A DNA stretch of 64,000 nucleotides from Ovis canadensis (GCF_042477335.2 NC_091246.1:14505001-14569000); one strand, 5' to 3'; shown: positions 47,826 to 59,700, counted from the first letter of the stretch. The notes: generated from the letters alone by a model not told the origin. A program made the numbers and translations.

Positions 47826-49074
47826 TGCTAAAGTAATCTATTGAACAGATATATAGTAAAAGTTTAATCTCACAATGCCAGCTGCCATGCATTAATCAAA
47901 GTTACCTGGAGAGTGGTGTTTAGCAGGATTCGGAGAGATAATGAGGTTTGGTAGGAAAGTGTACCTAAATCAATTAGGGATGACTGCTTTGGTTGGTAGG
48001 GGTTCTGGTGGCTTATGTGCCATACATTTGACATCACTGATTCAACAGTTTTGTGTGTGGGGTGGTGGTGGGGGGCAGTGAGAGAACGGGGCACAGAGAG
48101 AGGAAAGGAGAAACACAGATGTTCTCTGAAACAGTTATAGTCTCTCAAAACGCATTGGAAGAATGAGAAAAGAAAGCAGCCTAAAGCCACATTGGGTTAT
48201 GGAGATGACAGCGTTGTATACATGCATTCTGAGAGCATGCATTTTTAAAGATGTGCTGTTAGCAAAGGAAACAGCCTGAACTCAGCGCAGTCTTGCAAAT
48301 AAATAAAACTAGCACGATTCCCCAGCATTTTTCTCCCCGGATTTTAATTTTGACAAATTTTGAACAGAAAAGTTAAAAGAGTAGTACAGTGAATGCCTGT
48401 GTATCATTTTCCTAGATTTTCATCGTTCACAGTTTCCTAGTTAATTATCTGTCTGCTTTTATTCTGGATTATTTGAAAGTAAAAATTGCATGACACTAAA
48501 TCATTAATCTCTTAAGAACAAAGACATTGTCTGACATAATCATGATACTATTATCGTACCTGCAAAAATAATACATAGGCCACATTTAAAATTCACTTGT
48601 TGTCCCGTAAAGTGGGATCAAATTGAATTCACTGCTTTTTGTTCACTTTATTTTGGGAGTTGACATATTGTAAGATTTTTCATGCCATCGATAAAATGTC
48701 CTTCAAAACTGACTGTGTTATTTTATTACCTGAATAGAGTACACTTTATTTTTCCAGCCCTTTACTTTTGTTCATTTATTCTATTTTCTATTTATTGATT
48801 GATGTTGTAAATGTTGTTGCAGTGAACGTCATGGGGACATGGTGGATTGGCCTCAATATATATTCCAATTTCTTTTTATGATCTTTTCTAGACTCAGACG
48901 ACTAAAATTTCCCCAGCTTGTCTTGCAGTTCAAGTTCTAGATGTAATTTAGATTCCATCAATCGCTTGGCACTTGCCTAAAGTTGAGAAGGCAAAAGCAT
49001 GAGATAGAAGTCATGCCTTTGTTGCCCCTCTGTTTTTCCTGGAAAGTAGGCCTTTTATTATTTCTCCTTGCAGC
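47826..49074. other. Intergenic stretch
   Basis: 48650-48870 loosely resembles an old L1 3'UTR in complement. No gene. Confidence 0.4.
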
Positions 49075-49360
49075 ATTAAGAGAGGCTATGGAAAGCCATT
49101 GGAGAGTATGACAAAGGTATGACATGATCTGATTTAGTCTTTAAAATCATGCTGGCTGCTGTGTGGAGAATAGACTGTAAAGGAGTGTAATGGGAATCAG
49201 GAGCCAGTTAGGAGACCCTTGCTGTCTGGGTAGAGAAGATGGTGGTTTGGACTAGGATGATATCTGTTAGTAGAGGAAGTGAGAGACAATTGAGTTCAGA
49301 GTATAGTTTGAAGGTGGGATCATCGAAATTTGCTGCTGGGTTATATATGGAATGGGAGAA
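49075..49360 (+). repeat. Ancient mammalian repeat, central fragment
   Basis: ggaaagccattggagagtat, gacatgatctgatttagtc, gctggctgctgtgtggagaa, tagactgtaaaggagtg: a middle segment of the family at 43545 and 51020. Confidence 0.6.
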
Positions 49361-49914
49361 AAATGATCCCTGTCTCCCTTGTACCTATAGTTCTGGATGT
49401 CATTCAGCTTTCACCTATCAGAGGCACTCTTGTGAGATCTGGAAGGTGAGATTGAGGTAGAGATCTTGCCTTGGCTGTTTCTGATTTCATCACGGCCACT
49501 GGAGTATATGGGTCCATCTGTTGGAAAGGTGATAGATTTGGTGGTGGGAATACTGGAGATTGTCTCTTGGGGTTTCATTTTTCTCATGAACTAAGAAGCA
49601 AGGATAATCAACTGAGATTGGCAGGGTGTGGGAGGAGGGACTGGGATTTATTGTTTTATCCTGTGTTTCTTCCTTCTCTGCCAGGATGCTGCACAGTGTC
49701 TGGCCCCTAGAAGATAGGCAGTTTGTTGTTAACTGAACAATTTTCTACTTTCACAGAAGCATTTACTCATAAAGCGTCACCTTCGGCTTCAAGATAAATC
49801 AGTGCAGTTAAAACTAAAGCAAGGAGATTCTCATGTTCTTTAAAGAAGCAATTCATTTTATATTTAAATGTCAGATTTCAAACAATAAATGTCTTTGAAA
49901 GTGTTGCTACATTT

Positions 49915-50750
49915 AGAAGTTTTAAAAAATCAAAGTATAGTTGATTTGCATATTATAGTAGTTTCAGGTATATAGCATGGTAATTCAATATTTTTATAGA
50001 ACATACACCGTTACAAATTATTACAAGATAATTGCTTAATCCCCTATGCTGTACAATATATCCTTGTTGATACCTATCTATTTTATATACAATAGTATGC
50101 ATCTCTTAGTCCCATACCCGTGTCGTGCCCCTTCCTCTTTCCCTCTCACCCCTGGTAACCAACAGTTTGTTTTCCATATCTCTGAGTCTGTTTCTCTTGT
50201 GCTCCATGCTCTCTCATTTGTTATATATTTTAGATTCCACATAAAAGTGACGTCATATATTATGTGTCTTTTTTTGTCTGACATCTCATTAAGCTTAGTA
50301 TTCTCTAGATCTGTCTATTTTGCTTCAGATTCAGAATTCCATTCTTTTTATGGCTGAGTAATGTTATTGTGTGTGTTTGTAATATATACATGCCACATTT
50401 TCTTTATCCATTCGTTGTTGATGGACACTTGGATTGTTTCCATGTCTTGGCTATTGTATATAGTGCTGCTATGAATATTGGGGTGCATGCATCTTTTTGA
50501 ATTAGAGTTTTCTTCTTTTCCAGATGTATACCCAGGAGTGGAATAGCTGGATTGTATAGTAGTTCTATTTTCAGTTTTTTGAGGAACCACCATAATGTTT
50601 TCCATAGTGGCTGCAGCAATTTGCATTCCTACCAAGAAAGTACAAGGGCTCCTTTTTTTCCATATCCTTGCCAACATTTTTTTGTAGCCTTTTTGATGAT
50701 GTGTGTCTGTTAATCCCAAACTCCTTGTTTATCATTCCTCTCCCCTGTTT
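49915..50750 (-). mobile_element. L1 LINE, ORF2 C-terminus and 3'UTR
   Basis: Complement of L1. Minus frame 50404-50619 reads as the ORF2 C-terminal region ([38 protein letters not shown]), and 49915-50350 is the 3'UTR. Frames are interrupted, so the copy is inactive. Confidence 0.9.
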
Positions 50751-50966
50751 GGGCTTCCCAGGTGGCACTAGTGGTAAAGAATCCACCTGGCAATGCAGGA
50801 GATGCAAGAGACACGGATTTGATCCTTGGGTTGAGAAGATCCCCTGGAGTAGGAAATGGCAACCCACTCCAGTTTTCTTGCCTGGACAGAGGAGCCTGGT
50901 GGGCTATAATCCGTGGGGCTGCAGGGAGTCAGACATGACTGAGCAAATGAGCACATACACAGCACA
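50751..50966 (+). mobile_element. Bov-tA SINE with target-site duplication
   Basis: gggcttcccaggtggcacta through gatcccctggagtaggaaat to gtcagacatgactgagcaaa. Perfect 11-bp duplication ctcccctgttt at 50740-50750 and 50967-50977, so it inserted into the L1-derived end. Confidence 0.95.
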
Positions 50967-51213
50967 CTCCCCTGTTTATTCTCCTTCCCTTCACCTCCTG
51001 TTTATTCTTAATCACTCTTTGCCAGGCACTGTTATAGCCACTAGGGATATGGCATGAAACAAGATGGATATTGTCCTTGTTCTCTCATGGTCTTATTTTC
51101 AAGAAAATGAGACAGAAAATAAGTGAGTGCAAGCATAAACAAGTTAATTTGAGACACTTATAGTGCCATGAAGATGATAAATAAGGCTAATGTGAGAGTG
51201 AGAGGGTAGGGAG

Positions 51214-52525
51214 TGCCGGGGTCCAGCCCCGGTGGATCCAGGGAATTCGAAGGGTGGACGGCGTCGGCGTGGAAAGACTTGTTTATTTATTAATGAAAGA
51301 TTAGATTAAGAAACTATAGTGTAGTAAGAAGATTAAGTGGAGGAAGAGGGCTGAATAGCTTGGTTTACGCGGAAGGCCAATAAAATTCCAGACAAGGAAT
51401 TTGCACCATCTATGTTGGGCCACCGGCGCCCGCTTGAATATCTAAGGGTGCCTCGCCTTAAGCTCCCTTTCTCGCGGGTCTTAACAGCCGGGGCAAGTAA
51501 GTAGACCTGGTGAGCCTCCGCGCTCCAGGTGGAAATTCAACCCGCGCTCCAGGTGGAAATTCAACCCGAAATTAAAGTAAAGAGCAGAGAGAGGGAAAGA
51601 GAGAGGAGAAGAAAGAGAGAGAGAGACACGGGGGGAGCCAGAGCCCCAAGAAACCAGGCCGGGAGACTAGTTAGAGAAGCTGGTCCAAGAAGCTGGCCCC
51701 AGAAGCTGGCCCCATCCTTTATTGTTCAGAAGGCCTTTTATACTTTTGATAAAACACAGAGATCAATGGGTAACACAAGATTATGTAGCGTTCGCAGCTC
51801 AGGCTCTTTCTATACATCATTTGGTATGCAAAAGGTCTCAGGTGATTTACATTATCTTCTGGCCAAGAGGCTTGTTAACACTTTTTGGCTCTCTTCCTTA
51901 ATGAATGTTAATCTTGTTCCCCCTGAAGTGTTTTTCTTTAATCTACATCTCCTTAAAGCATTAGCATTAAAGTTACATCTCTATAGAACAAAGGTGCAGT
52001 GGGATATAACAAAGAAGGTACTTAACTCAAAGATCTAATGTTGCTAACACAAGGTCTACTACTTGTTTTTCTAACTATATCTACAACTAAAGGATGTGAA
52101 AATTTGGCAGCAAATATTGACTCAACAAATGAAACCTTTAATCATTCCTATTCTAAAGATTTTGACTCCTCGGAAGCTCCTACATTCCTAGGATGTTTTA
52201 AGCTTCCTGTGCCTCCTGCGGTCAGGAGGCCTCAAACAATCACACGCGTAGCTGTAGGAGTCCTGCAGGCAGGCTAGAAAGCCATCAGAGGGTTTTTTGG
52301 ATTGAAACACTCTTTCAAATGCAGAAGACTAAAGCCCTGAATTGACTTTTTCCAGAAAATGTCAGAAGAGTGGAAAAGCAGAGCACAAAAGCCGGCAGAT
52401 TTTTGTTGGGGTACATGCTTAGGAATTTCCAGAGGGGCCCCTGAAGTCTGAGCACGCCTTGCGTATGTCAGCTTCCTTCCTCATGACCTTGTCACGGGCG
52501 GGATTCCTCACACTGGCTCCCGGCA
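51214..52525 (-). mobile_element. Solo LTR of a class II-type endogenous retrovirus (1,312 bp)
   Basis: Begins TGCCGGGGTCCAG and ends GGCTCCCGGCA on +, giving matching TG...CA inverted ends (TGCCGGG). It is flanked by a perfect 6-bp duplication, agggag (51208-51213 and 52526-52531). A 6-bp duplication is usual for betaretrovirus-like elements. AATAAA on the minus strand (about 51281-51291 complement) near the left end sets the orientation as minus. U3 contains a perfect 24-bp tandem repeat (51518-51565), a GA-rich tract (about 51585-51630) and three 13-bp repeats (51675-51713). No gag, pol or env sequence is attached. The + frames 51529-52038 and 52038-52277 are antisense to the LTR and not called as genes. 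Confidence 0.88.
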
Positions 52526-52638
52526 AGGGAGCAAGGTTTTATACTTACAGTGCCATGAGGATGATAAATAAGGCTAATGTGAGAGCAAGAGGGTAGGGAG
52601 CATGGTTTTATCAGGGAAGACTACCTTGAGGAGGTGAC

Positions 52639-52793
52639 TTATTTTGCAATGTAAGCTTTTTTGTCGATGTATAACATATGTACAAAAAATTAAGCACAAG
52701 TCGTAAGTGCATAGTTTGATGAATTTCTGCAATGTGAACATAGTCCTCTAACTACCACCCAGGCCAAGAAGTAGAACTTTGCTAACTGCAATA
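52639..52793 (-). mobile_element. Short insertion, probably an old L1 fragment
   Basis: 155 bp (ttattttgcaatgtaagc to aactgcaata) resembling L1 3'UTR complement, flanked by perfect 10-bp repeats aggaggtgac at 52629-52638 and 52794-52803 and interrupting the ancient repeat. Confidence 0.65.
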
Positions 52794-52930
52794 AGGAGGT
52801 GACATTTGAGTTGAGACCTGCATGCTATGTAGGCGGCTATGCAAAGATCTGGGTTTAGAGTATTCCAGTAAAAGAAAGGTGAGGAGAAAACCTTGGCATA
52901 TTTGGGGAGCAGAAAGAAGGCCAGTGTGTA

Positions 52931-54714
52931 CCAGTCTGTTGATTTAGTACTGCAATATTTGGTTTATGTGTTTATGGCATGATTCTTAGTTTAAGACTGG
53001 AAGGGAAACAACACTTTGATTATAATTGCTCTTCAAGCTCCATCCATCAGTAAATTGGGCTCTTAGGATCTCAGAGTAATTTGGAGCAGAGAGTCTTAGC
53101 AGGAAAGTCTTTGGAGATTTTATTTATTGCACACTGTCCGCCTTGTACAAGGAGAGCAATATCCAAACTCAGCTATAGAGATAGTTGTTATAACATGAGA
53201 TTTCAGTAATTGGTATGACTTATAGTCTCTCACATTACAGTAATTCTACTAGGTTTCTTTTAATTCTGTCCACCTTCCCTCACTAAAGAGTTCCTCCTGC
53301 TGTCTTGTTCAGGGCCCTGGTCTTGACATTTGATATTCCAGATTTCATTATGACCATGCACTTAAAAATCCCTTGTTACCTAAACATTTGCATACAGGTC
53401 GGGTTGGTTCTTAAGAAGAGATATAGGGAAATAACAGAGGTTTTGAGAGATGCTTACATAACTGGGGACAGTAGAAACACTGGTTAAGTCATTACACAAA
53501 TATCTGTCATTCACATGATTAAGTTTAGAGGAGATAATGTCAAATTGTGGCAGAGTAGGCAGTCTTAAAAGTTTTCTGCCTGACCTAGTTAAAGTTGAAT
53601 TTTTCTTTAACATTAGACTATTCCACAGTTATCCCTATTTCCTTGTGTGAACAACAATCATCCAGAATTTGACAAGTGAGGACTTCCAGTGAGGCCATCC
53701 TACCTTCACACCACTACACAAATTAGCCTCCTTTGAGCCCCCAGCTGCTTTTGCTGAGGCTCTACCGGGCCCCTAGCAACTCTTTAGGGTGTGCTTCCTA
53801 TGAGCTCACAGTATGTCTACTGTTACCATGTCCCTGCCATGTCACCCGGAGGACTCTGCAGGCGTGGCCATTCCTGTGGCGGGCGCAGCTGCTGTAGGTA
53901 GGCATGGCTGGGACACTGTTCTGTGTTGGTCTGTAAAGGACAGTGACTTCTCCTATAGTTCTTCACTGGTTGCCATCCCGAGCCCTCGGGTGCCAGAGGC
54001 ATATAGAGGAGGCCTGTCACCTCTACCTGTGCTACGCCCCAGTAGAAGGGCCCCAGAGCAGGAATGCCTGAGTTCCAAGCTGTTTCCATCTTTGTTTATA
54101 GTCTTGCTCAACAGAGGACTTTGAGATGAAACCAGTAGGACTGGGTCAAGAGACAATTTGGAGGGGTAGATACCTGGCTGAACTCAGAATTTTCCCATTC
54201 TTAGGACTTTCTTACAGCCAAACCAGACCTTTCTTCCCTTAGTACATCTTCCGTCCTAGGAGACTCCTGAGCTCCCCACCTTACAGACATCTGTCAGGCC
54301 ACTTACCATGTGCCAGGTGCACCCAGACATTCCTGACTCGCCTTAGCTCTTTCTCAAGGCTGCTCTGCATGGTCCCTGATGGGCTATCATACAAGGTCAG
54401 AAAGGCCTGTCTCTTGCAGCTTGGAACTGGGAGCCCCCACCCCTTTGGAAGCAGTGCTCAAGGCCTTTTTTCTTTTTTTTTTTTTTTGATCAGCCAAAGC
54501 CTGATCCTTGTTTTGACCAATCTGTCCCCAAAAGAGAAGACAACACTTGTAGTGAAACCACCTTAATATGTAAATCTCCAGGGAAGTAGAATCATTTCTT
54601 TAGCTCATTCATAGTGAAGAGCATGAGAGAGCGAGGCAGGCTCCTAACAGTGTCTCTGACTGGAGTCTCACGCCTTGTAATTTATCTCATGTGCATGGTG
54701 CCACTTGAGTAGTC
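52931..54714. other. Intergenic stretch
   Basis: 53740-54120 is GC-richer, with about nine CpGs and overlapping frames on both strands (53813-54124 +, 53823-54089 -), none with a known domain. 54470-54487 is a poly-T run. Confidence 0.4.
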
Positions 54715-55080
54715 TTTCTAAAATAACTGAGTCTCACCCCTGCTTTCAAAACTGTTCATGCTTGCCTGTTGCTTAAAGCCCCAAGTTCTTTATCATGAAC
54801 AGTGAGGCTCTTCTTGATGTATTGGCCCCCTTACTTCTCCTGCCTCATTTCCCCCTATTTCCCTCTGTACATCACCTTCTCCAGTCACACCAGTCAACTC
54901 CAGGCCTGTACCTTTCCTCATACTGTCCCTTTCATCTGGGATACTGCTTTCCGCTCTCCTTTACTACCTGGGGAACTACTCATTCTTTAGGCCAGCTCAC
55001 ATGTCACCTCCAAGAAGCCCTTCCATCCTGATTCACAGGAGTCTTACTGTGGAGACAGTGTCCCCAGCAGGACGCACAGT
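54715..55080 (+). repeat. L2 LINE fragment
   Basis: gttgcttaaagccccaagtt, atgtattggcccccttactt, ggccagctcacatgtcacct and aagaagcccttccatcctga give the L2 3'-region order. Confidence 0.55.
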
Positions 55081-56167
55081 GCCTGACTTGCAACGTCAGA
55101 GCAGAGTCAAAGGCTAAGTTAGAGTGGCTGTTCCTAAAGGCCTGATGCGCCTCTCCGTAAGGCCTGCACTTTCTCCCTTTGTGTTGGTGAAATAAACTTT
55201 CTCTCCTTATTTGGCTCCTGGGGCCTAGTCTGCCATCCATTAGTATATCAGGGAGTTGCCTGTTCGTGCGAGATCATCAGCCCCCTTAATCCTCCTTTGT
55301 AACTGGATTATGTCAGACTTCACTGTGTGCCTGGAGGCTTCCTATGGGTCTAATTTCAAAATAACTGAGAAATGTCATACTAACCACCAACTCCCCACTC
55401 CCCCTGTAAAAACAGATTTGTTTTTGAAACAGTTTAATAGAATAACATCCAGAGAAGAAACAAGAGCAAGAAGGGGGAAAAAACTCTCCCAAACCCATAA
55501 AACAGGTAATGCACTGAATATGTCAAAGGGCTCTCAGCATCTGTAGGAGGTCTGCAGGAGAACAAAAAGGATTCTCAGGGCAGAGTGGGAGTACCTTTCC
55601 CCGCTGGACAGATGATACTATGTCGGGTTGCCAGTGGGGGGAACCCATTATCAACAGGATCCTTTAATCAAAGCCCAAGTCACTGCTAATTCACTCGGTA
55701 TTAAAACAACAAGAGGCAGCTGCTGAGGGTGGAGGTGGCATGTTGGTAGGGATGGTATAGAGGAGGGGTGGGAGAATTAAAGTCTTGGAAAGTCAGAGCT
55801 GAGGCACTTAGAGTGAGCCAGATTCGTTGGGTGGTGCTGTTAATGTCCTTTCTCTGCTTAAATGCCTTTATTGTTCCCCTTTCAGAGCTACTTACCCCTT
55901 TTCCCCTTTCTCTAACCCATGACAACCACTAATCTGGTTTTCATTTCTATACTTTTGTCATTTCGAGAATGTCACATAAATGGAACTATACAGTGCTAAC
56001 CTTTTTAGATAGGCGTTTTTAAAACGAGGCATAGTTCCCTGTGTGTGTGTGCTAAGTAGTATTATAGATGTACCACCATTTGTTTAACCGTTCCACAGAA
56101 GGGTGTTGTGTGTCTTGACTGTGATGGTAGTCACGTGTGTTGAAACTGCATGGAACTAAGCACATGC
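55081..56167. other. Intergenic stretch
   Basis: 55160-55240 has an LTR-end-like word (gtgaaataaactttctctcc) but no boundaries. 55930-56130 resembles old L1 3'UTR complement. No gene. Confidence 0.4.
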
Positions 56168-56372
56168 GCGGGGCTTCCCTGGTGGCTCAGATGGTAAAGA
56201 ATACACCTGCAATGCAGGAGACCTGGGTTCGACCCCTGAGTGGGGAAGACCCCCTGGAGAAGGGAATGGGTGCCCACTCCAGTATTCTTGCCTGGGATGG
56301 TGGAGGAGCCTGGTGGGCTACAGTTTGTAGGGTCCCAAAGAGTCGGAGGTGACTGAGTGACTAAGCACACAC
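56168..56372 (+). mobile_element. Bov-tA SINE
   Basis: gcggggcttccctggtggct through gacctgggttcgacccctg to gactgagtgactaagcacac. Nearly consensus, so relatively young. Confidence 0.95.
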
Positions 56373-56689
56373 ATAAACACATGTACACACACAAATGACC
56401 ACATGTGGAATTGGTGAAATTTGAATAAGGGGGGTAGATTGTATCAGTGTCAGTTTCCTAGTTGTGAGACTGCACTCTTGGTCTGGAGAATGTCGACAAT
56501 GGAGGAAACTGGATGGAGGATATGTATAATTTCTTACAATTGCATATGAATCTGCAATTATCTTTAAAAAAGTGCCTTTAGTGGCACTCTTATGCCATGG
56601 AACAAGGGCTAAGTCCCTTGGTCTGGAACTCAAGGCTCTTCTATGTTCTGGCTCGACTTTCATCTGCCTTTTGTCTGTCTTGTGGGAGA

Positions 56690-57070
56690 TGTATTTTCAC
56701 AGTGTGGACCCACTTGTGTGACGAGAACCAGATCAAGAAGTAGGACTTTGCCAGGAGCCTGGAAGCCCCCACCTCCCATCCGTTTACTACTCTTCGAAGG
56801 GTGATTGCTATCTGATTTCCATTCCATATATTAGTTTTGCCCTTTTTTGAACTTCATATAAATGAATTCATGGATTTTTCTTTTAAACTGGCTTCTTTTG
56901 CCCAACATGATGATTAAATTATTCATGTAGCAGCAGTTTGTTCATTATCACTTCTATATAGTATTCAGCCCACTGTGTGAAGAAACTACAGTTATACAAT
57001 TTATATGTAGTGTAGTATTGGTGATTACTTGGTTGCTTAATTTTGGACTATTTTAAATAACTGCCACAAA
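56690..57070 (-). repeat. Old L1 3'UTR-like sequence
   Basis: gtaggactttgccaggagcc, cttcatataaatgaattcat and gcttcttttgcccaacatga in complement resemble an old L1 3' end. Weak match. Confidence 0.4.
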
Positions 57071-57500
57071 CCTTCAGACACTGGAATGATCTTGTCAGGC
57101 ATCAGAGAACCTTTAGGGATATCTTCAGTGTCAGAAGCTTTCTGTATGGGCTCAAATCTCATTAAACATCAGCAGATTCATTTTGGACAGGAGCCTTATT
57201 TATGTCATGAGTGTGGCAAAGCCTTTAAGTTCTGTGATAACCTTGCTGAACATCAGAGACTCCACACTGAAGAGAAAACTCATTGGTGTGAAGAGTATAA
57301 CACAGGATTCATTGCGTTTCAAGTCTGGTCACCCACCAAAGAGCCCACAGCAGAGAACACCATTATGAATGCAGTGAGTTGGGGGATGCCTTCATTTGGA
57401 AGCCAGTATTTATTGCCAGAAAACCCATGAATATTCAAATGTGAGAAGACCTTCACTTAAACGCTCAATCTTATACTGAAAAATCCACATTGGCCCAAAA
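57071..57500 (+). pseudogene. C2H2 zinc-finger pseudogene fragment
   Basis: Within the frame starting at 57086 there is the end of one finger (EAFCMGSNLIKHQQIH), one complete C2H2 finger (YLC..C-12-H-3-H, CGKAFKFCDNLAEHQRLH) and a third that has lost its second cysteine (HWCEEYNTGF). The TGEKP linkers are degraded to FGQEP and TEEKT. Further finger relics continue in other frames (YECSELGDAFIW near 57366; FKCEKTFT with an in-frame TAA near 57437-57465), so at least two frameshifts occurred. Only a few fingers of what is normally a long array remain, with no KRAB or other N-terminal domain. Probably a retrocopy fragment of a KRAB-type zinc-finger mRNA. No function is expected. Confidence 0.8.
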
Positions 57501-57590
57501 CCTTGTGGCTGTGTATATAACCAAATCGCTGTGCTGTACACCTGAAACTAAGCATGCCATTGTAAATCAGCTGTAATAAAATAGGTTAAA
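57501..57590 (+). mobile_element. Ruminant L1 3'-terminal fragment
   Basis: ctgtgctgtacacctgaaac, cattgtaaatcagctgtaat and aaaataggttaaaaag match the terminal bases of ruminant L1. Confidence 0.7.
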
Positions 57591-57860
57591 AAGAGAGCTG
57601 GAAAAAACCAAATAACTCTGCCACGATTGCTCTTTTATATACCTTTGTCTCACGTATATACTCATTTCACTTGGACAAATACCTAGAGGTGGGATTGTTG
57701 GGTCATAGGATATACACAAGGTTGAGTTTTAGGAGGTACTGTCCAGTGGTTTTCCAAAGTGGTACCATCAGTTTTTACTCTTACCAGGAGAATTCTTACT
57801 CTGCATCCTTGCCAACATGAGTCTTATACATCTTAGTTTCTCTGGTGGGGTGTATAGAGG
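57591..57860 (-). mobile_element. L1 LINE ORF2/3'UTR fragment, old
   Basis: In complement: ggtgggattgttgggtcata, gtggttttccaaagtggtac, catccttgccaacatgag, typical of the L1 ORF2 end. Confidence 0.65.
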
Positions 57861-58559
57861 TAACTGTTCTGGAGGCCTAGTTTGCAGGTGGGCTTTCTTC
57901 TCCTGCCCCAGCAGGAGAGCTGTTGCCTGTTCCTCAGTGTAGAGGTTCTCATGAGGTGAGAGAGGTTTTCTGCTTCTCCTGCAGAGGCAAGTGCCTGTGT
58001 TTCTACCCTTTCTGCAGACAGTGGATATATGCCTGGGCCTTTTGCCTGCCCTTCCATTAGTGATTAAGGCTTTGGTTTCTTATAAGAGAAAGTACTGGAA
58101 AATGTGTGCAGGCCAGTGAGGGCTCTCTCAGCTCTCGTGCCTGCCTCCGTCTGTCTTCTGAGTACCAGATAGAGGTTGTGGAGAAGAGTTTGGGAGTATA
58201 AACTCCTCTTGTGTCTGGGGCTCCCAGGGATTCTCAACTTCATTCTAATCCACACTGGCTTTTAAGAATTTGTTATAATATAAACTTTTTTCTTACCCTC
58301 TTCCTCCAAAGAAGTCTGACAAAGGTGGAATAGCTCTTACTGCCTGCCTCTCCCTGGTGTGGTTGTCAAGTCTTTGGAATTCAGTTCTGGTTGCCTTGTA
58401 ACCTCAGCTCTCTGACGGGCTCCAGGGAAGTTCTGATTTTACAGACTGTCTGGCTTCTTCCTCATTGTTGGGGTGGGAGTTAATGTTCTTTTTGTGGCTT
58501 TCTACCTCTCACTGTGATTTTAACCTGAATTTCTCCTGTGACTAATAAGTTTGAGCCCC
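57861..58559. other. Intergenic stretch
   Basis: No gene or clear repeat. Confidence 0.4.
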
Positions 58560-58770
58560 TTTAAAGGTAACAACCATATCTTGCATTTTCATGCTCCACT
58601 GCCTTTGTCTGAAATGTCCTTTGCTTTTACTCTCTGTCTGTTCCTTCAAGGGTCAATTTAAGGGTCCTTCGCAGCTGTCTCTAACCACTTCTGTCTTCTG
58701 CCACCCCTGTCAAACCTTGCTTTCTCCTCCCTTCCACGTCCCTGGCACTTTTTATAATTTGGATTAGGAC
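58560..58770 (+). repeat. L2 LINE fragment
   Basis: cactgcctttgtctgaaatg, gtctgttccttcaagggtca and aaccttgctttctcctccct follow the L2 3' region. Diverged. Confidence 0.4.
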
Positions 58771-59597
58771 ACTGGGAGTTGGAGGAAGACTCCTGTTTTC
58801 TGGTTTTCATCCGTTTTCCTTATGATCAGCTGGGAGAAGCAGAGTGGCAGGGTGAGAGGTGATATAAATGCCCAGGGTCTTGGAGAGAGGACTAGGGTAC
58901 AGAAACAGTTTCTTCCAAAACTGTGAAGGCTGCATGTCATTTGCCCAAAGGCAGTGTTTACAGTCTGGGAGTTTGTAGGAGGGTCACTTCACAGATGCCC
59001 AGAAAGCCTACTCCTGGTTTTGGTTGTATCTTTGTTGTTTGCCAGGCACCTTTCCTGCCTAATTGAGCCCAAATTGCTGAAAACAAACTTTCCCTGGGTT
59101 ATCCTCATCCTGCTGGGTATCCGCTTTCCCTAAAACCAAAATTACTGCTCAGTCTAGACCTGCACACTTCCTGTTCTATTTGAAGAGAAGCCCCCAGTCC
59201 ATATCAGAACAGCAGAGGTGTCTGCTCCACATGAATGTCCCTTTGCCTTCAGCATCTTCTTGGCTCCCTGACAGTTGTGAACCCTTTTTTGTACAGTGTC
59301 TGTCCCTGGTGGCTCCTGGGCAGTCCTCAGATGCCCTGTTACCGCCCAGGGCAGCAGCAAGGATAGAAGTAGCATTTTCAAAGGAAGAGAAGAGAAAAAT
59401 AGGGTAAATCGCAGGTACAGAAAAGCAAGCCTGAATGCTGAAGGCTGTCATAAAGAACCACCTGTTGACTAAGCCGTGTCCAGGGAGGCAGGGCTGGGTG
59501 TGCTTCACTTTTCCTTTTCCTCTGACTCCGTGGACTGCATTTCCCCTTTTCACTCTGCTTCTCTGTCTGGATTTTCTGAGTGAGTTGGTAAAGCACT
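58771..59597. other. Intergenic stretch
   Basis: Overlapping short frames on both strands at 59154-59596 but no recognisable protein. No repeat recognised. Confidence 0.4.
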
Positions 59598-59700
59598 TTA
59601 TTTATTTATTTATTTTTTGGCCATGCAGCATGCAGAATCTTAGTTTCTGGATCAGGGATCAAACCTGGTCTTAACCACTGGACCACTAGGGAAGTCCCTG
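59598..59700 (-). mobile_element. CHR-2-type SINE (complement)
   Basis: (TTTA)n tail, ttttggccatgcagcatgca, gatcagggatcaaacctgg and ggaccactagggaagtccc form the CHR-2 complement. Confidence 0.85.

Larger units (their letters stand above)
51020..52930 (+). repeat. Ancient mammalian repeat hosting later insertions
   Basis: gccaggcactgttatagcc, cttattttcaagaaaatgag, cagggaagactaccttgagg, then gacatttgagttgagacctg and agtattccagtaaaagaaag. The host is split by a solo LTR (51214-52525) and an L1 fragment (52639-52793) and contains a 69-bp tandem duplication. Confidence 0.6.

Noticed and set aside
51529..52277. Two consecutive plus ORFs (169 and 79 codons)
   Set aside because: They lie antisense inside the solo LTR and include its tandem repeats; not viral genes.
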